The notes under the pieces are model-generated. The model did not search any database. It saw nothing but the letters and a program-made list of their open reading frames with translations, and was not told where the DNA came from. A stretch of 64,000 nucleotides of DNA from Paroedura picta (lineage: Eukaryota > Chordata > Lepidosauria > Squamata > Gekkonidae), in the NCBI RefSeq assembly GCF_049243985.1, contig NC_135384.1, positions 687,001 to 751,000 on the forward strand, in the 5' to 3' direction. This document shows positions 1 to 10,847 of this stretch, piece by piece (positions within the stretch are counted from its first letter, which is position 1; every line of letters starts with the position of its first letter). The position numbers and the translations under genes were made by a program.

Positions 1-495
1 CAACCGATCCCCCGACTAAAGACATCGGTTTCCTTGGGGGAGGCAGCTGCTCTGGAGCATGGACTGAATTGTAGCCTAAGGTCTCCCCAGTCCCCAACCC
101 CCAGTCTCACGGGGCTCCCAGGAAATTCCCACCCTGAAGCTGGCCATGCTACACGTAACCACAGGTGAGCTCACAGCCCCTCCCCCAATGCACAGGTGAG
201 CCCTGAGATGCTCAGCAGAGGCGGGGCGGAGCAGGCCCCCTCCAGCCGGCCCCAGCAATCCCTCACCAGCCCCGAAAGGCTCCCACCTGCTCGGAGGGGA
301 TCTCTCAGCCAGATCCTGTTTCCCTCTGTGCTTCTCCACAGCAATGAAGGCTGCCGGCTCGCAGGGCCCTCGCTTCCCGCCCCCCCCCCCCCCGTGGTGC
401 GTAAACATGCCCCCATCTACCCCCCGCCTTCCTCCCCCCCCCCGGGCTCACCCCTCTCACAGTCCTGCTCCCAACGCCTCCCCCGCCCCACTCAC

Positions 496-2225
496 CACTT
501 TCCCAAGGAAGATGGTGCTGCCGCCGGCTAAGGTGCACGTGATGCCCAGCAGCTTGGCCAGAAAGGTCCGGAAGGTGAAGAATTCGTGGAGCACGACCCC
601 TCGAAGGGCCACTTTCAGCTCAGGGATGCCGGAGCCTGTGCCAGGGAGGAGCGCAAGGAGGCTGCCCGTCGTGCTGTGCCCACCCGCCCAGGGACTTCCA
701 GAGGCGCTTGCCCCACGCCCTCCGCACCCAAGCTCCCCCCCCCAAGCCACACGGGGCGCTTACCCGCAGCTGGGGCCGAGATGTACTGGGCGGCAGCGGC
801 TGACGCCACCATCAAGGCCACGTGGTACGAGATCCAGGAGAAGTACTGCAGGTGGCGAAAGCCCTCCAGCTCACGGTAAGCCCACAGGTTGACTGGGGGA
901 GGGGGGCAGGAGGAACAGCAGATCATCCTGGGGCCAGTTCATGAGGTGACCCCCCCCCCATGGCTATCTCCGAAAGGGGCACAACAAAACAGCCCTGCAG
1001 GAGTCCAGTCCAGCGGCACCTCAGAGCCCCACAAGCTGCTTCCACCCTCGGAAGCTGACCCCCTGAAAACCTTGGGAGTGCCTGCAGGGTGGCAGTTCAG
1101 GTGGCAGTGGACTCCAGGCCAGCAGTTCCCCTGCAGAACAGCACCGCTGCCCTCGGAAAGGACAGAGGCACCTGCAGCAGCCGGGGGAGCATGTCCCTTC
1201 GGAGCCCCCCTATCCCCCAGGCCACAGAGACCTTTGGCAGCCCCCCCCCCGTCCGCCTGCCGCCCACCCCCAGAAGAACACTCCCTGCCAGAGCAAGGCT
1301 GCGTCTGGGGGCACCTCGAGACCCACGGGGCTTCGTTCAGGCCTCCGTGTTCGTGGCCACGATCATCTCTTGCTCTGCTCCAGACCCACGCAGCTCCCGC
1401 CCTGAATCCCTTCCCTGCCAATGGGGGCCTTGTTCGTTTCCCTCCCTGGCGCATTCTTGTGAGTCCGGACCCTGGGAATACGTCTGCCCACTCACCAGGC
1501 TGGAGGGGAGGGGAGGGGCCCGAGGACGGGAATGGCCCCTGCCAGGGAAGGGCTCCCTCTCCCCCCGAAGAAGCAGGGCGCTCCCACTCGGGCTAAATGA
1601 TGCCATTCTGGTCACCTCTGGCAACTGCTGCCAAGCGGAGGTGGCCATTTCAGGCTCCAAAGTGGACAGAAACGCCCCCCCCCCACAATGTGTGGGGAGG
1701 CCCCCCAGCCCAGAATCCAGGCCCCGCTCTGCACTCTTGCAAACCTCTGAGACCCACGGGAGGCCGCCTCGGCCCTCAGCCGCCCGGGAAACTCACCACG
1801 CTGGCACTTGGAGGTGACCACGTCCAGGCCGAAGCTGACGGTGGCCATGGAGAGTCCCAGGAGGAAGAGGCACAGCCAGTCTTCGCCCAGCCTGAGGCTC
1901 TGCACGTGGAGGTAGAGGCCCAGGGCTGCAAGGCAAAAGGACCCTGGAGACCCCGCCAAGGGTGCCCTCGCACCCCCACCCCCCGCCCTGCCCCCTGGGC
2001 ACGGCTGCAGCCCACAAACATCCAGGACTTTCCCCGCCTGCAGCTGGCACCCAACTTACGCTTCAGGCCCCTCAGCAGCACCCGGGCGCAGCACCCCCTC
2101 TGGGGCTCAGGCTCCCTGAAGGCGGGGCCAAGGGATTCCTCCAGGAGCCTCTGCTGGGCCTGGGGCCCGGGGGCCGGGCGTGGCGCTCCCCCCTCCCTCG
2201 CTGGCCCCTTGCCGCGCCAGGCCAT
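496..2225 (-). CDS. CLCNK-like: ClC-K-type chloride channel, N-terminal part (partial)
   Basis: Membrane chloride channel of the CLC family; ClC-K members mediate epithelial chloride transport in kidney and inner ear with barttin (family knowledge). Four coding exons are seen on the minus strand: 2225-2060, 1925-1797, 892-764 and 635-496 (166, 129, 129 and 140 nt). All junctions are GT-AG, phases agree, and they give 188 residues. Recognisable parts are the helix B stretch [15 protein letters not shown], the Cl-binding GSGIPELK motif and RGVVLHEFF, then GSTIFLGKV. That last motif fits ClC-K (GSTLFLGKV) rather than ClC-1/2 (GKEGP): the gating glutamate position is valine. The start is the ATG at 2225; an in-frame TAA lies at 2259-2261. 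The next exon is not visible in 1-495, so the gene runs off the left edge. RGVVL is more like ClC-1/2, so a divergent CLC-1/2/K relative is the alternative. Subfamily is inferred. Confidence 0.82.
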
Positions 2226-2257
2226 GACTCCGGAGGACGGCGGCTCCCGCTGCAATG

Positions 2258-2264
2258 CTTATAT
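2258..2264 (-). promoter_or_regulatory. possible TATA box of the ClC-K-type gene
   Basis: ATATAAG on the minus strand, 33 bases before the start codon at 2225. If used at the usual distance it would leave a leader of only a few bases. Either the leader is very short, the true start lies upstream through splicing, or the match is chance. Confidence 0.25.
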
Positions 2265-2269
2265 CCCCC

Positions 2270-3189
2270 CAGGTGTGTGGGGGGGAAGCTGGCTGGAAGC
2301 CACCCCGGCCCAGGCCAGACAGACTGGTCTCAGCTGGACGGGGATAGGAAGGGCCCGGATGGGGCAGGCGGAGGCCTTGGAGGGCCTAGCAGGAGCCACG
2401 GGAAGGAGGTAGGCAGTGCCCCAGGCCCAGAGAGGAATGACAGCCCCACTCTTTCCAAAGCAAAGGTGTGTGGGGGGGGGGCTAAACCTAGCCCTGGGGA
2501 CACAGACCGGCCTCCTCCCAGCTGCTCCAGGGTGGCCAAGCTGCCCTGGTGGGAGAGGAGCCTGCTGGCCCCTGTGGGGCAGGCCAGCCACCCCGACACG
2601 CACACAGACATTGTGGGTTGCCCTCTGCAGGGGACCCCGGCTGCTGGGGGCCTTGGGGGTTGCCAACAAGCCTGGAGGAAAACACTCTGCTCCCTTAAGA
2701 GTCCGTGTGGGAAAGTGGTGAAAGCGTCACGCTGGGGTCAGAGAAATTCCTCCAGCAGCTGGCTGGGCCAGTCGCTCCCTCTCAGCCCAAGCACCCTCAC
2801 AGGGTCGGTGTGCAACAGGGAGAAAGGTGGGACATAAAGTGAAACCCTCTGGGTGGAGAAGGCAGCCCTGCCCCTCTGAGAGCCCGTGGAAATTGCCGAA
2901 AGCTTACACCCAGAATGGACCTTGGCTGGTCTTCGGGTGTCCCTGGATTCGCACTCAGTCCAGCCCAGAGGGAGCCTGCAACCAAAGGACCAGAAGGCGC
3001 CCTGGAAGGAGCCAGGGAAGATTCTCCAGAGTCAGGACGCAACACCCTGATGGGGGGCATTCTGTGCACGTGACTGTGCATGGCTGCGCATGGGAGGGGT
3101 GGGGGGCAAGAAGGAAGCCAAGGCATCCTACGGATCCCGCCCCACTCCCGCCCTAGAGACAAATCTGTGGGTCCTCGATGAAATGACGC
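2270..3189. other. intergenic stretch between the divergent ClC-K-type gene and POP7
   Basis: No coding exon, RNA gene or clear mobile element recognised. The right end leads into the POP7 CpG-rich promoter. Confidence 0.5.
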
Positions 3190-4190
3190 CGGAGTGAAGC
3201 CGACAGGGTTAGGGTTAACAGGGGGAACTCCCTGCTGCAGGAGGCGGCAGAGGCGGCAGCCACGGACGGCTTCGCGGGGACTGGCGGAAGAAGAGGAGCG
3301 GAGCCCATCCAGAGTGCGGGAGCGCAGAGGGAGACCCCCAGGGGCGCAGGGACCCCCTTGGGCGAGGGGAGGAATGCAGGGGGGGTCGTTCCCCATTCCT
3401 CCCGCGGGGGGGGGGGGCTCTGGCGCTCCCGCTGCTTCGTGCGCGTCCTCGCGGCGAACCCCCCCCCCGCAGCCCCGCCCGAGCTGCCCATCGGAAGCGG
3501 AAGAGGCGGGGGCGCGCCGGGCGCGTGCGCGGAGCTCTCGAGGGCCTGCAAAGGTGGGACTGGGGCAGCGGGAGCCTGGGGGGGGGGGGCTCAGCTGGGA
3601 AGGGGAGGGTCCCCGGGGGGAGCTGCATGGGGGGGCTCAGCCGGGGGGGGTCTCGTGCGCTCCCCCGCGGAGCCCTGGGCCAGCCCCCTCCCGTCCGCGC
3701 CTGGAGCCTGGCACCCGCCCCCTTGTCGTTGCAGGGCCGCCATGGCCGCGTCGGGCCGCCCCCCGCCGGAGCCGGAGCTGGAACCGGAGCTGGAGCTGGA
3801 GACGGAGCCCGCCCTGCGCCGCCGCCGCCGCCTCCTCCGCCCGCCCTCCCGCCTGGCCCGGCGCCGCGGCGACGTGTTCGTGAACATGCAGACGGACTTC
3901 CGCGCGCAGCTGAGCCGCTGCCAGAAGCTGCTGCTGGGCCCGTCCCCGGGGGGCGAGATCTGCATCCACGGCCTGGGCCTCGCCATCCACCGCGCCATCA
4001 ACATCGCCCTGCAGCTGGAGGCGGCGGCCGGCGGAGCCCTGCGCCTCGACGCCCACACCTCCACCGTGCAGCTGGCCCCGCTGGCCGAGCCCGACGGCGA
4101 CGCCGACGCCCCCCCGGCGCCCCAGGCCCGCCACAACTCCGCCATCCACATCCGCCTGCGCCGCGCCCCCCCGGACTGACCCCCTCCCCG
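3190..4190 (+). promoter_or_regulatory. POP7: CpG-rich island with the POP7 promoter and non-coding first exon
   Basis: Strongly GC- and CpG-rich block around the POP7 start. A likely non-coding first exon ends at 3553 (CAAAG before GTGGGA). The intron runs 3554-3734 and ends TTGCAG, and the coding exon starts at 3735. Human POP7 has the same plan of one untranslated exon and one coding exon. The transcription start cannot be placed by eye. Confidence 0.6.
3742..4179 (+). CDS. POP7: POP7 (Rpp20), RNase P/MRP protein subunit
   Basis: Alba-like 20-kDa subunit that pairs with Rpp25 on the P3 stem of RNase P and RNase MRP RNA in the nucleolus (family knowledge). The frame is 145 residues (human 140). 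It carries the family core FVNMQTDFRAQLSRCQKLL, then IHGLGLAIHRAINIALQL and the C-terminal NSAIHIRLRR, all close to human. The acidic, Glu/Leu-repeating N-terminus (residues 8-24) and an Arg-rich stretch replace a poorly conserved human N-terminus. Start: the ATG at 3742 lies eight bases after the acceptor in a good context (GCCGCCATGG). Third codon positions are almost all G or C. Its 3' end is only 25 bases before the poly(A) signal. Confidence 0.95.
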   Translation: MAASGRPPPEPELEPELELETEPALRRRRRLLRPPSRLARRRGDVFVNMQTDFRAQLSRCQKLLLGPSPGGEICIHGLGLAIHRAINIALQLEAAAGGALRLDAHTSTVQLAPLAEPDGDADAPPAPQARHNSAIHIRLRRAPPD

Positions 4191-4203
4191 GCGCCGGTGT
4201 GGA

Positions 4204-4209
4204 AATAAA
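4204..4209 (+). terminator. POP7: POP7 poly(A) signal
   Basis: AATAAA 25 bases after the POP7 stop codon, giving a very short 3' UTR. Confidence 0.8.
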
Positions 4210-5214
4210 CCCTCCGCCAGTGTTCCAGGGGAGCCTCGTCTCTGTGGGGCACTGTGGGGCCAGGGAGACCTTTCAGGTGGCGGGGGGGGGGGGGAGCCTG
4301 CAGACGAGGCCCTGCTTCTCTGACCCTCTGCACCTGGTGGGCACAGGAGGACTTGGTGTCTTGCCCCATAAGTGTGGGGCCAAGCTGCTGGGCGTGTCCA
4401 TATTTTCCCTGTGGGGAGGGACGGCTTGTGCGGGCAGAGCTGTGCTTGACGCATTCCTGGGTCGGGGCCGCTGCTCCCAAGAGCCTCTTTCCCCCTTGTC
4501 TTCGCGGTTACGTGTTTGAAGACAGCTTTATCACACGGGGTCGGAAATAACTTTTTCCACTGGCCTGGCGTTCCCACACGGCCACTCCGAGAAATGTGTC
4601 TTCCACGTGTGTCCTGATAAGATAGGGGATCTCGAAATGTCCCAGAGGCCCCAGGAGCTGCTCTTCTGTGCCCGTGGGGGTGGGGGTGGGGGCAGGCTGG
4701 CAGGGGGTTGCTTGCGCCAGACACCTGCTTTGAAAGAGGAAGGCGCTCTTTCCTGCATCCCTAAATGTGGGGGAACACGCTTGGCATAGTGGTGAGCAGG
4801 AAGCACTCTGCGCATGCTTAGGAACCCTCGGCTCTCCCTGCTGCTTTTCCCACCCAGCCAGGCTGTGTCCCCGGCTGAGCCACCCCTGGAGTGCCCCCTG
4901 CCCTGCCCTGCCGTGCCGGGATTCCGTGGATTTCCTTCCAGGAGGCTTCTCCATGACATGGAGTAACCCTTCTCCCCAGGAAGTTTCTCCCCAGCAGCCA
5001 GGCTGCTTTCGGGGAAAGTTCCGGATGCATCTCACGGGGCTGGCGAGAAAAGCACGCCGGGTCAGCAGAGGAGGGCTGCCCTCCCTCCCTCCATGGCCAC
5101 GGGAGCCTGGAATCCAAACCCTCCGGGGGGGGGGGGGCTTCCCAACAGATCCTGTTTATCCCCAGTGGAAACCCAAAGTGGCTTGTGCTATTCTCTTCCC
5201 TCCCACTATGCCCT

Positions 5215-5345
5215 CACAACACCCCTGCAAGGTAGGCTAGGCTGAGCGTGGCGCGTGCCCCAGGCCACCCAGCAAGCCTCTAGGGCTCCAGCGGGGATTT
5301 GAACTTGAGTCTCCCAGATCCACGTCCAGCACTTAGCTCCTGCAC
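5215..5345 (-). repeat. tRNA-derived SINE, family B
   Basis: Reverse copy of a squamate-type SINE. Read on the minus strand it has a box-B-like GGTTCAAATCC-type segment, a CTGGGAGACTC segment, and a tail resembling 'acctcacagggttgt'. Similar copies lie at 6712-6842(-), 6870-7045(+), 16795-16925(-), 22058-22215(+), 35640-35780(+), 38725-38860(+) and 58690-58915(+). Confidence 0.6.
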
Positions 5346-6711
5346 CAGGCAGGATTGGCGCAAGTAGTAAACGGGTTCACAGTCATCGGCTGTGCCTCTT
5401 TAGCACCCTGAGGAGTTTGGAGCCCTGGCCCATGGCATCCTTTGCGCCTCGTGGCCCCCTGGCAAGGGACAGGAGCCGAATCAATGAAATAGAAAGTTCC
5501 ACCCCAGTTTGGCCAAAGGAAGCTTGCTTAGGCCTGTCCTCGTGAGTTGGTGGCTGAGATGAGATTCGAACCAGAGACACCCTGATTGAGATCTGGGACG
5601 GCTTCGCCCAGGACGTTCCTCCTGCCAGTGGCCAAAAAGAGGCGCCAGGGAAGGCTGCAGGAAAGCCTGAGGGGACTGCCTTGCCTGCGATTGGGATTTC
5701 CTGCTCCCGAGAAGACGGCAGGCCCCGTCCTTGGCCAACGCGGTATCCTTGGGCAGAGAGTCCCGCAGGTTGGTGATGCCTGCCAGGAAGGGGGTCCCCC
5801 TCTGCTCACCCACTGATTTTGCATCCCAGACTCCTGGGAAGGAATGGAAGCAGCCCACACTGCGTGTGAGTGTGGGGGGAGGCAGAGGGGGACGTGGTGG
5901 GGAAGGGGCTGTGAAAGGGGGTCAGACCAGGGGAGGGGAGCCCTGGGTTCCCAAGGAGAGATCCAGAGAGAGGAGCCCCCCCCCAGCAGCCTTCAGGCTC
6001 CCATCCTGGCCTGTAAATTGGTCGGGGGGGGGTCATCTTTTGGTCACCTCCCAGAGCCGCACCGAAGCCGGCCTAAGCGTGGCGGGAAGCAGGAGGAAGT
6101 GATCGCAGGCACTTGGGGGCAGCCTGTAGCCACTGGGCTCCCCTTCCCTCCCCAGGTGCCAGAGGAGGGCCAAGGGCAGAGGTCGCCCTCCCCGTCGGAC
6201 GGGGTTGATCTGTCACTCCTGTTGGCGCCGGGTGGCCCAGGGCCTGTTTGGCGACAGGGCCGGGATCGATGGAGCTGGCTGCCAGGTCGGTGGATCAAGG
6301 CTCCCGGGCGTGCTGCCCGGCACGTATGACCGTGAGGAGGGCCTTGGCCCTTGCCCAGGAGCCGGCGGAAAAAGCCCTGGGTGGGGTCGGGACTCCGGAG
6401 CCCCCTTCTTGACCGGGAGGGAGGCCTGGGCAGCAGGCAGGTTGCACCACCGAGGGAAGGGGTGTCTGGCGCCCAGCCCTCTCGCCTTCGTGCGCCAGGA
6501 GGGCGCGTGGCAGAGCCTGGCTCGTTGGGGGGAGGAGAGGGACACCTTTTGCTGGCAGGCAGGCAGGCAGAAGTCCAGCGGCAGCTCCTGCGCCATTTCC
6601 TGCCGCGGAGTGATGGGGAAAGCAGGGCTCCTTCCGCTCCTGCCCGTTACGCAATCCCGAGGAGGACCCGAAAGCGGCAGTGAGCCTGCTTCTATCCCAC
6701 AGCAGTCAGCG

Positions 6712-6842
6712 ACTCCCCTTCTCACAACACCCCTGGGAGGTGGGCCAGGAGTGACTGTCCCAGGGATACCAGGGAGGTTTCATGGAGGGCGGGATTTGAA
6801 CCCAGGTCTTCCCAGTCCACGTCTGATGCCTCCGTGCCCGAG
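6712..6842 (-). repeat. tRNA-derived SINE, family B
   Basis: Contains GGGATTTGAACCCAGGTCTT near 6791-6810, the reverse-strand box-B region shared with the 5215-5345 copy. Confidence 0.55.
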
Positions 6843-6869
6843 AGCATGTTGGATGGGGGTCAGCCAGAG

Positions 6870-7045
6870 CCTGAGAGGCTCCAGTCCAAGCAGAGAGGGA
6901 GGTTCTGGGGGCCTCAGTGTCAACACCAGGGACTGGGAGAGGTGGGTTCAAGCCCCCCCCCCCAATCTGTCACAGGAGCTCCCTTGGGCTAGCCATCCAT
7001 AATCTTGCCCACCTTGCAGGGTTGTGGTTGGGAGAATAAAACAGG
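6870..7045 (+). repeat. tRNA-derived SINE, family B
   Basis: Forward copy: GGGAGAGGTGGGTTCAAGCC region, then CCTTGGGCTAGCCA and a CTTGCAGGGTTGTGGTTGGG tail, ending in AATAAAA. Confidence 0.6.
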
Positions 7046-8654
7046 TGGCGGGAGCACTGCTGTCAACCCCCTTGGCTTCCCATGGGGGTGAAATGCAGGG
7101 GGTGAATGTCCACAGGAACTCCGGTTTCTTCAAAGGAAGGCCAAAGTGTTTCTCTGCCCTCGCAGGGACGGAAGGAGGACCGGGAGATGGGTTTGCTTCG
7201 CTCAGGGACCATTTAGGCCCAGGGACCTCCCTCTAGGTCTAGATGACCCACTTTCAGGTGCGGCCTGGAGACCTTCTCCCAGAACCGCAATCCTTCAGCC
7301 GCAGGGTGGGGGGTGGGCACGGGAGCTGAGGGCGGCTGTCCCGTCCCCCCCCCCTTTGGACACGCAGCCCACTGGCAGTGGTTCTGGGGTGGGGGGCCTG
7401 GGGCATGCTCAGGGCTGCCGTGATGCCTGCCTGCGGGGGGCCGAGGGTTTCAAGGCAGGGTCAGTTCAGCGCCAGCCGGTCTCCTCTCCCCGTGTGGGAC
7501 GTGCTAGGTGGATTTCCCATCCCCTCCCGCCCGGAGGAAACACCGGGACAATAGGCTGCAGAGGAATCAGACACCCTGGCTGCACGGGGCCAAGGCACGG
7601 CCCACGCAGGAGCCCAGCCCCGAGGCCCCGGCGGCCCGGCCTGGCCGGGGAGGGGGACCCTGAAGGAATGGAGAGGCGGATCGCCCCAGCCCATCCTGGC
7701 CAGACCCCTTCTGCGGGATGCAGCCTCCGCACAAAGGCCAGGGGGAGACTTCGGCCCGTGGAACCCATTGCTGCAGGATGCTTCCGTGGTCCTGAGTGGC
7801 AAAGTTTGGAGGACAAGGCAGGTGCAGAGGGGCTGCAGTGTCTGTGGCTGTGACCTGAGACGGCCGCAAGAAGCTCAGCCTCCGTGTCCAGGGAGGGGGG
7901 CTGAGGCGGTGCCTGGAACATGCCAGGGGGGGCTGCAGGACTCAGGGGCGCCTTCTCCGCAGTCACGTCTGCACGTGAGTTCCCAGCCCCTTGTGAGGAT
8001 GCAGGGCGGAAACGTGAGCCCTGCTAAGAGGTCTGGGGACAAAACACAGTTCTGGTGGGGCCGGTTTGTTCACGACTGTGGAATCCATGGTGCAACTGCA
8101 TGCAATTGGTGTCCGTTCCCATCCCGTATGCAGAGTAGCCACCAAAGCAGCTCTTAGGCCCTTCACTCCCCCCAGGAATGGCAATGAGGAACAGGACCAT
8201 TTGGGCAGGCAGAAATTCCCCGGTCCAGTCCCCAGCATAACCGCCAGCGAGGGAGGTGGGGCGGTTAAACAGGGCGTCAAACAAGGACCCGACCAGGCAG
8301 GCCAGACGTCAAACTCTGCTGCGTGGGATGCATAACCCGGTTGCACTTCCGTTTGCCCTTGCCTACCTCGCAGGGTAAAGAGGGCCTTGAAGGCAAGAAG
8401 GGCAGGTAGAGTGCGTCTCCACCAGCAGCTCTGGGGGCTGGAGGGGCTGGCGCTCTGCAGAGCGGGCCAGTGGGGAGCCGGGATCTGGGAGACCTTGGGC
8501 CAAGCCTCATCTTCCTCACAGGAGAATGAAATGGAGGGATGCAACCCCCCCGCCCCCCCTCCTGGGGGAGAAAGGCTGGAGATGAATGCGGTGAGCAAAG
8601 AAATGTCTTGCGGACTCAAGACCCGCCGAAGGGTCCCTGGTCCTTCCGGGTCAG

Positions 8655-8805
8655 AATTGCCCACTCCGAGTGGCAGCTGCTCTTCAGGCCCCGGGGAGAT
8701 GGCCTTTCACATCATCTACTGTAACTGGAGATGCTGCCAGGATTGGACCAGGGACCTTCTGCGTGCCAAGCTGAGGCTTTGCCACTGCCCCACAGCCCCC
8801 ATCCC
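8655..8805 (-). repeat. tRNA-derived SINE, family A (Sauria-SINE-like)
   Basis: Reverse copy of the family best seen at 28713-28908. It shows AACTGGAGATGCTGCCAGGA, then GACCAGGGACCTTCTGCGTG and TTTGCCACTG, which are the reverse complements of the box B and box A regions. Confidence 0.65.
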
Positions 8806-10847
8806 AAATGCCAGGGCAGGCAGCCCACCTGAGACAAGCACACCACACACACCTGCACACCTGTGCTGCAAGGAAGCAGGGTCTCCGCTTGGAGAACTGA
8901 ACCAAATAATGGAGGTGAAGGGGGGGGGGGGTCTCGTCCAGCATCTTGCCTTCCAGCATCTGGCCTTCTGAGGTACACTGCTCCAGAGCATGGATGTTCC
9001 ATTTAATGGATTGACCTGTCAGGGCTCGCCCACTTGAAAGTCAGCTGCCTCCCCTGCATGCAAATTCCACAAATCCTGGATGGTGGGAGGCGCTTCCTTC
9101 CCCCTGGTCTGAAATTCCTGCAAGAGTCTTATCGGATGACCCCAAGTTCACACCCCTCCCCTTCCCCCTCGCCATGCAGCATTTGCTCCTCCTCCCCCAA
9201 AAGCCCCGAAGTCTCTCACCTTTCCTTGCTGGAAAGATGCACCCTGCATTCCCGACACAGCCTGGCCAAAGGTCGAGAGGTCACTTGCTTCCAGTCCGCC
9301 TTTGAGCACCCCCAGTGGGGCATCGGCCCGTTCCTGCCAACGGCGCATGTTCCGCCTTCCCTTTCTTCAAGCCTTTTCCCGCAAGTGGCAGCCAGAAACC
9401 CCAAGCGGCATGTGGCTCTCCTAAGCAGTCTGTCTTCAAAAGAAAAACCAGCAAGGAGGCAATAGAGTAGAAAGCTTGACCTGTTGGATGTCCTGTCTGT
9501 CTGCCACTCAGGAGTTTAAAGCACTACAAAAATGGTGACAGTCTTCATTGCCAGATGAAGTGGTGGGGGTCTGAAAATCTGGATGAGGAGCGGGGAGGGG
9601 AGTGATCATTGAAACTCTGCCCCCTGCACCAGGGTGCAAATGAAAGGCGTCCAGATCCTGCCATCCAGGAGGGGGGGCAGGACAGGAGTCACAGCACAGG
9701 GCCAGGTGGGATGCAGGCCTCACTCATCAGGTAGCACACAGCCATCCTCAAGTAAGCAAAGGGGCCAGGAGGCACCCAGAGGCCGCTGGGGTGCCAAGGA
9801 GGGCTGGGGCAGGGCGTGGGGGCAGCCAGGCGGCCCTGGGGCCTGTGAAAGAGGAGGGGGCTCTTTTCCGGGGGCCAGGGTCCCCTGCTCCGGTGCACCC
9901 TGGTCCTTCAGCAGAGGCCTCACCCAAAGCCAGGCATGGGGGCGAGATGTCCACCGCCCGGTGACTGGCTCTCCTGGGGACGTGGTCTTCCACACTCCCT
10001 TCCCAGCCCCGGCCGCATGACCTCTGCCCCTTCACACCTCAACCTGTGCCTGGCCCAGGGCCAGGGGCGACGTGCTTGGCCTAGCATGGGCCTCTCCTTC
10101 CACCCTCCGGCGTGAGCAGGAGGAAACGCGTTTCCTTCCGGCCGGCCGAGGGAAATGGTCCATCTCCCCCAGGGCCGTCCAGTGGCATTCCTGCTGTCAG
10201 CGAGGCGAGGGTGTGCGGCCGAGGGGGGTGGGAGAGAGGGCACTGGGAGCACAGAGCGCAGGCGGATGAAACATTAACCGCAACGTGTGGGGCTGGTGGC
10301 GCACCTGGCAATCTCTGGGGTCTGCAAGGGGAAAAGAGGGGGTCTCTCTTCCCACCGGCGAGCTGCAGGCTAAGTGCAGGAAGCTGGCGACGTCCCCAGG
10401 CGGCCAGGCGGGCGGGAGGTGCGGGACGTTCTCCTGTGCTGGGACCCCCCAGCGAGAGACGACGGCATCGGCCTTCACTGTGGTCTGACGAGAGACGAGC
10501 GGCGGGAGAAGACGACCCCCCCTCCGCGTGGCGCTCTTGAGGAGGGGATGCCAGGCTCCTCCGAGCGGCTGGGAGTTGGCAAATCAGCTTGGCTCGGCTC
10601 GCGTGCCAGGAGGCGCCAACTGGACCCCCTTCCCGGGCACCCTCGGCTGGCTCTGCGGATCGCGGCGGGTCACCCCCGAAGCCTGGACCGGACCGGGCAG
10701 CCGAACTCCCTGCAGGCTGCGGCGAGGAGGGCGAGGGAGACCCCTGCCCCCCCTCTGTGGGCCTGAGTGCCCGTCGGTGGGCTGCGCAGACCCCCCGCCA
10801 ATGGCCGGCAGCGCTGGAGCACGCGGGGTCCGTTAGCCGCTGGGACC

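Larger units (their letters stand above)
4230..10840. other. POP7-EPO intergenic region
   Basis: About 6.6 kb, GC-rich, with no exon I can recognise. It holds tRNA-derived SINE fragments (near 5215-5345, 6712-6842, 6870-7045 and 8655-8805), short G runs and unassigned sequence. The long open frames on both strands follow from high GC content and match no protein I know. Human genes GIGYF1 and GNB2, which neighbour POP7, are not here. Confidence 0.5.

Noticed and set aside
2258-2264. TATA box as firm promoter of the ClC-K-type gene
   Set aside because: It would leave almost no 5' leader before the ATG at 2225; kept only as a low-confidence feature.
3205-3218. Telomere-like TTAGGGTTA
   Set aside because: Fewer than two units; no array.
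3591-4724. 377-residue open frame on the minus strand over POP7
   Set aside because: Shadow of the GC-rich POP7 coding exon; no recognisable domain, and the plus strand carries the conserved protein.
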